The notes below the pieces were generated by a model. That model was not told where the DNA came from. It did not search any database and saw nothing but the letters and a program-made list of their open reading frames with translations. A stretch of 64,000 bases of DNA from Brevundimonas sp. LM2. Lineage in GTDB: Bacteria; Pseudomonadota; Alphaproteobacteria; Caulobacterales; Caulobacteraceae. The stretch is from assembly GCF_002002865.1 (NCBI RefSeq), contig NZ_CP019508.1:1964501-2028500 (forward strand), in the 5' to 3' direction. A program made the translations under genes and the position numbers. This document shows positions 63,776-64,000 of the stretch, piece after piece; within the stretch, counting starts at the first letter, position 1; each line of letters opens with the position of its first letter.

Positions 63776-64000
63776 CAGTCGAGAATCTTGAAGAACCGGT
63801 CGAGACGGATGTTCGCGAACCAGCTGATCGGGTTCCACAGGGAGGCTCCGGGCTCCCATGAGAACATGATGATCTCGGCCTTGCCGACCAGGTTCTCGTC
63901 CGGCACCAAGCCGACGCCGGCCGAGGCCTGGACCCGGCTGTCGATCGAGTTGTCGCGGTTGTCGCCCATCATGAAATAGTGGCCGAGCGGGACCTCATAG
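63775..64000 (-). CDS. lepB: signal peptidase I, C-terminal part (cut by window end)
   Basis: The visible 75 residues are the C-terminal end of the leader peptidase. They include VPLGHYFMMGDNRDNSIDSR, the conserved box E that follows the catalytic Lys, and ENLVGKAEIIMFSW near the end. The N-terminal membrane segments and the catalytic Ser and Lys lie beyond base 64000. The stop overlaps the rnc start, so it is the first visible gene of the lepB-rnc-era operon. Confidence 0.95.
   Translation of the reverse strand, partial: YEVPLGHYFMMGDNRDNSIDSRVQASAGVGLVPDENLVGKAEIIMFSWEPGASLWNPISWFANIRLDRFFKILD

Overview
The window is high-GC, gene-dense DNA of alphaproteobacterial type. The gene set and order point to Caulobacteraceae, most likely a Brevundimonas-like organism (inference). 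Supporting signs are several very large TonB-dependent receptors, FecI/FecR pairs, an E1-beta subunit with its own lipoyl domain, DUF5076 inside the pyruvate dehydrogenase operon, and the lepB-rnc-era order.

Region 1 (193-6566, plus strand) is a FecI-type sigma factor, a FecR anti-sigma factor, a 1118-residue TonB-dependent receptor with an STN signalling domain, and a secreted metallo-beta-lactamase-fold hydrolase. The ligand is unknown.

Region 2 (about 6813-24553) is the accessory centrepiece. Seven plus-strand genes are bracketed by two copies of a 68-bp direct repeat (63 of 68 bases identical), each followed by an intrinsic terminator. They encode a NodT/TolC-type outer-membrane factor, a 2088-residue acidic protein with 24 tandem units of about 66 residues, two ABC proteins, a membrane fusion protein, a receiver protein fused to a GHKL-like ATPase domain, and a hybrid histidine kinase with Hpt. 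The first ABC protein has lost Walker A, signature and the catalytic glutamate. The layout reads as a self-contained type I secretion system with its giant surface or matrix substrate and a sensory phosphorelay. The right edge abuts a truncated, mutated hemN remnant.

Region 3 (24634-26254) holds the hemN remnant, a four-cysteine Fnr regulator with two Fnr/FixK-type boxes, and a small GNAT-like gene. Region 4 (26328-32018, minus strand) is a second sigma/FecR/STN-receptor set followed by a PhoD-like phosphatase, consistent with organophosphate capture. Region 5 (32162-43234) is a plant polysaccharide locus: an MFS transporter, GH3 beta-glucosidase, SMP-30 lactonase, PL10 pectate lyase, GH43 enzyme and a 1154-residue receptor. 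Matching TGACA-N4-TGTCA palindromes lie in front of the GH3 and receptor genes.

Region 6 (43527-64000) is core genome: tRNA-Ser(UGA), rlpA, tmk-holB-tatD-MBL, a DUF3606 gene, lpdA, gpx, pdhC-DUF5076-pdhB-pdhA, ftsB, parC, recO, an NTF2-like gene, a flavin reductase, an ArsR-SRPBCC-SRPBCC-VOC cassette, a serine hydrolase, and era-rnc-lepB cut by the window end. Bases 1-192 hold no gene I can support.
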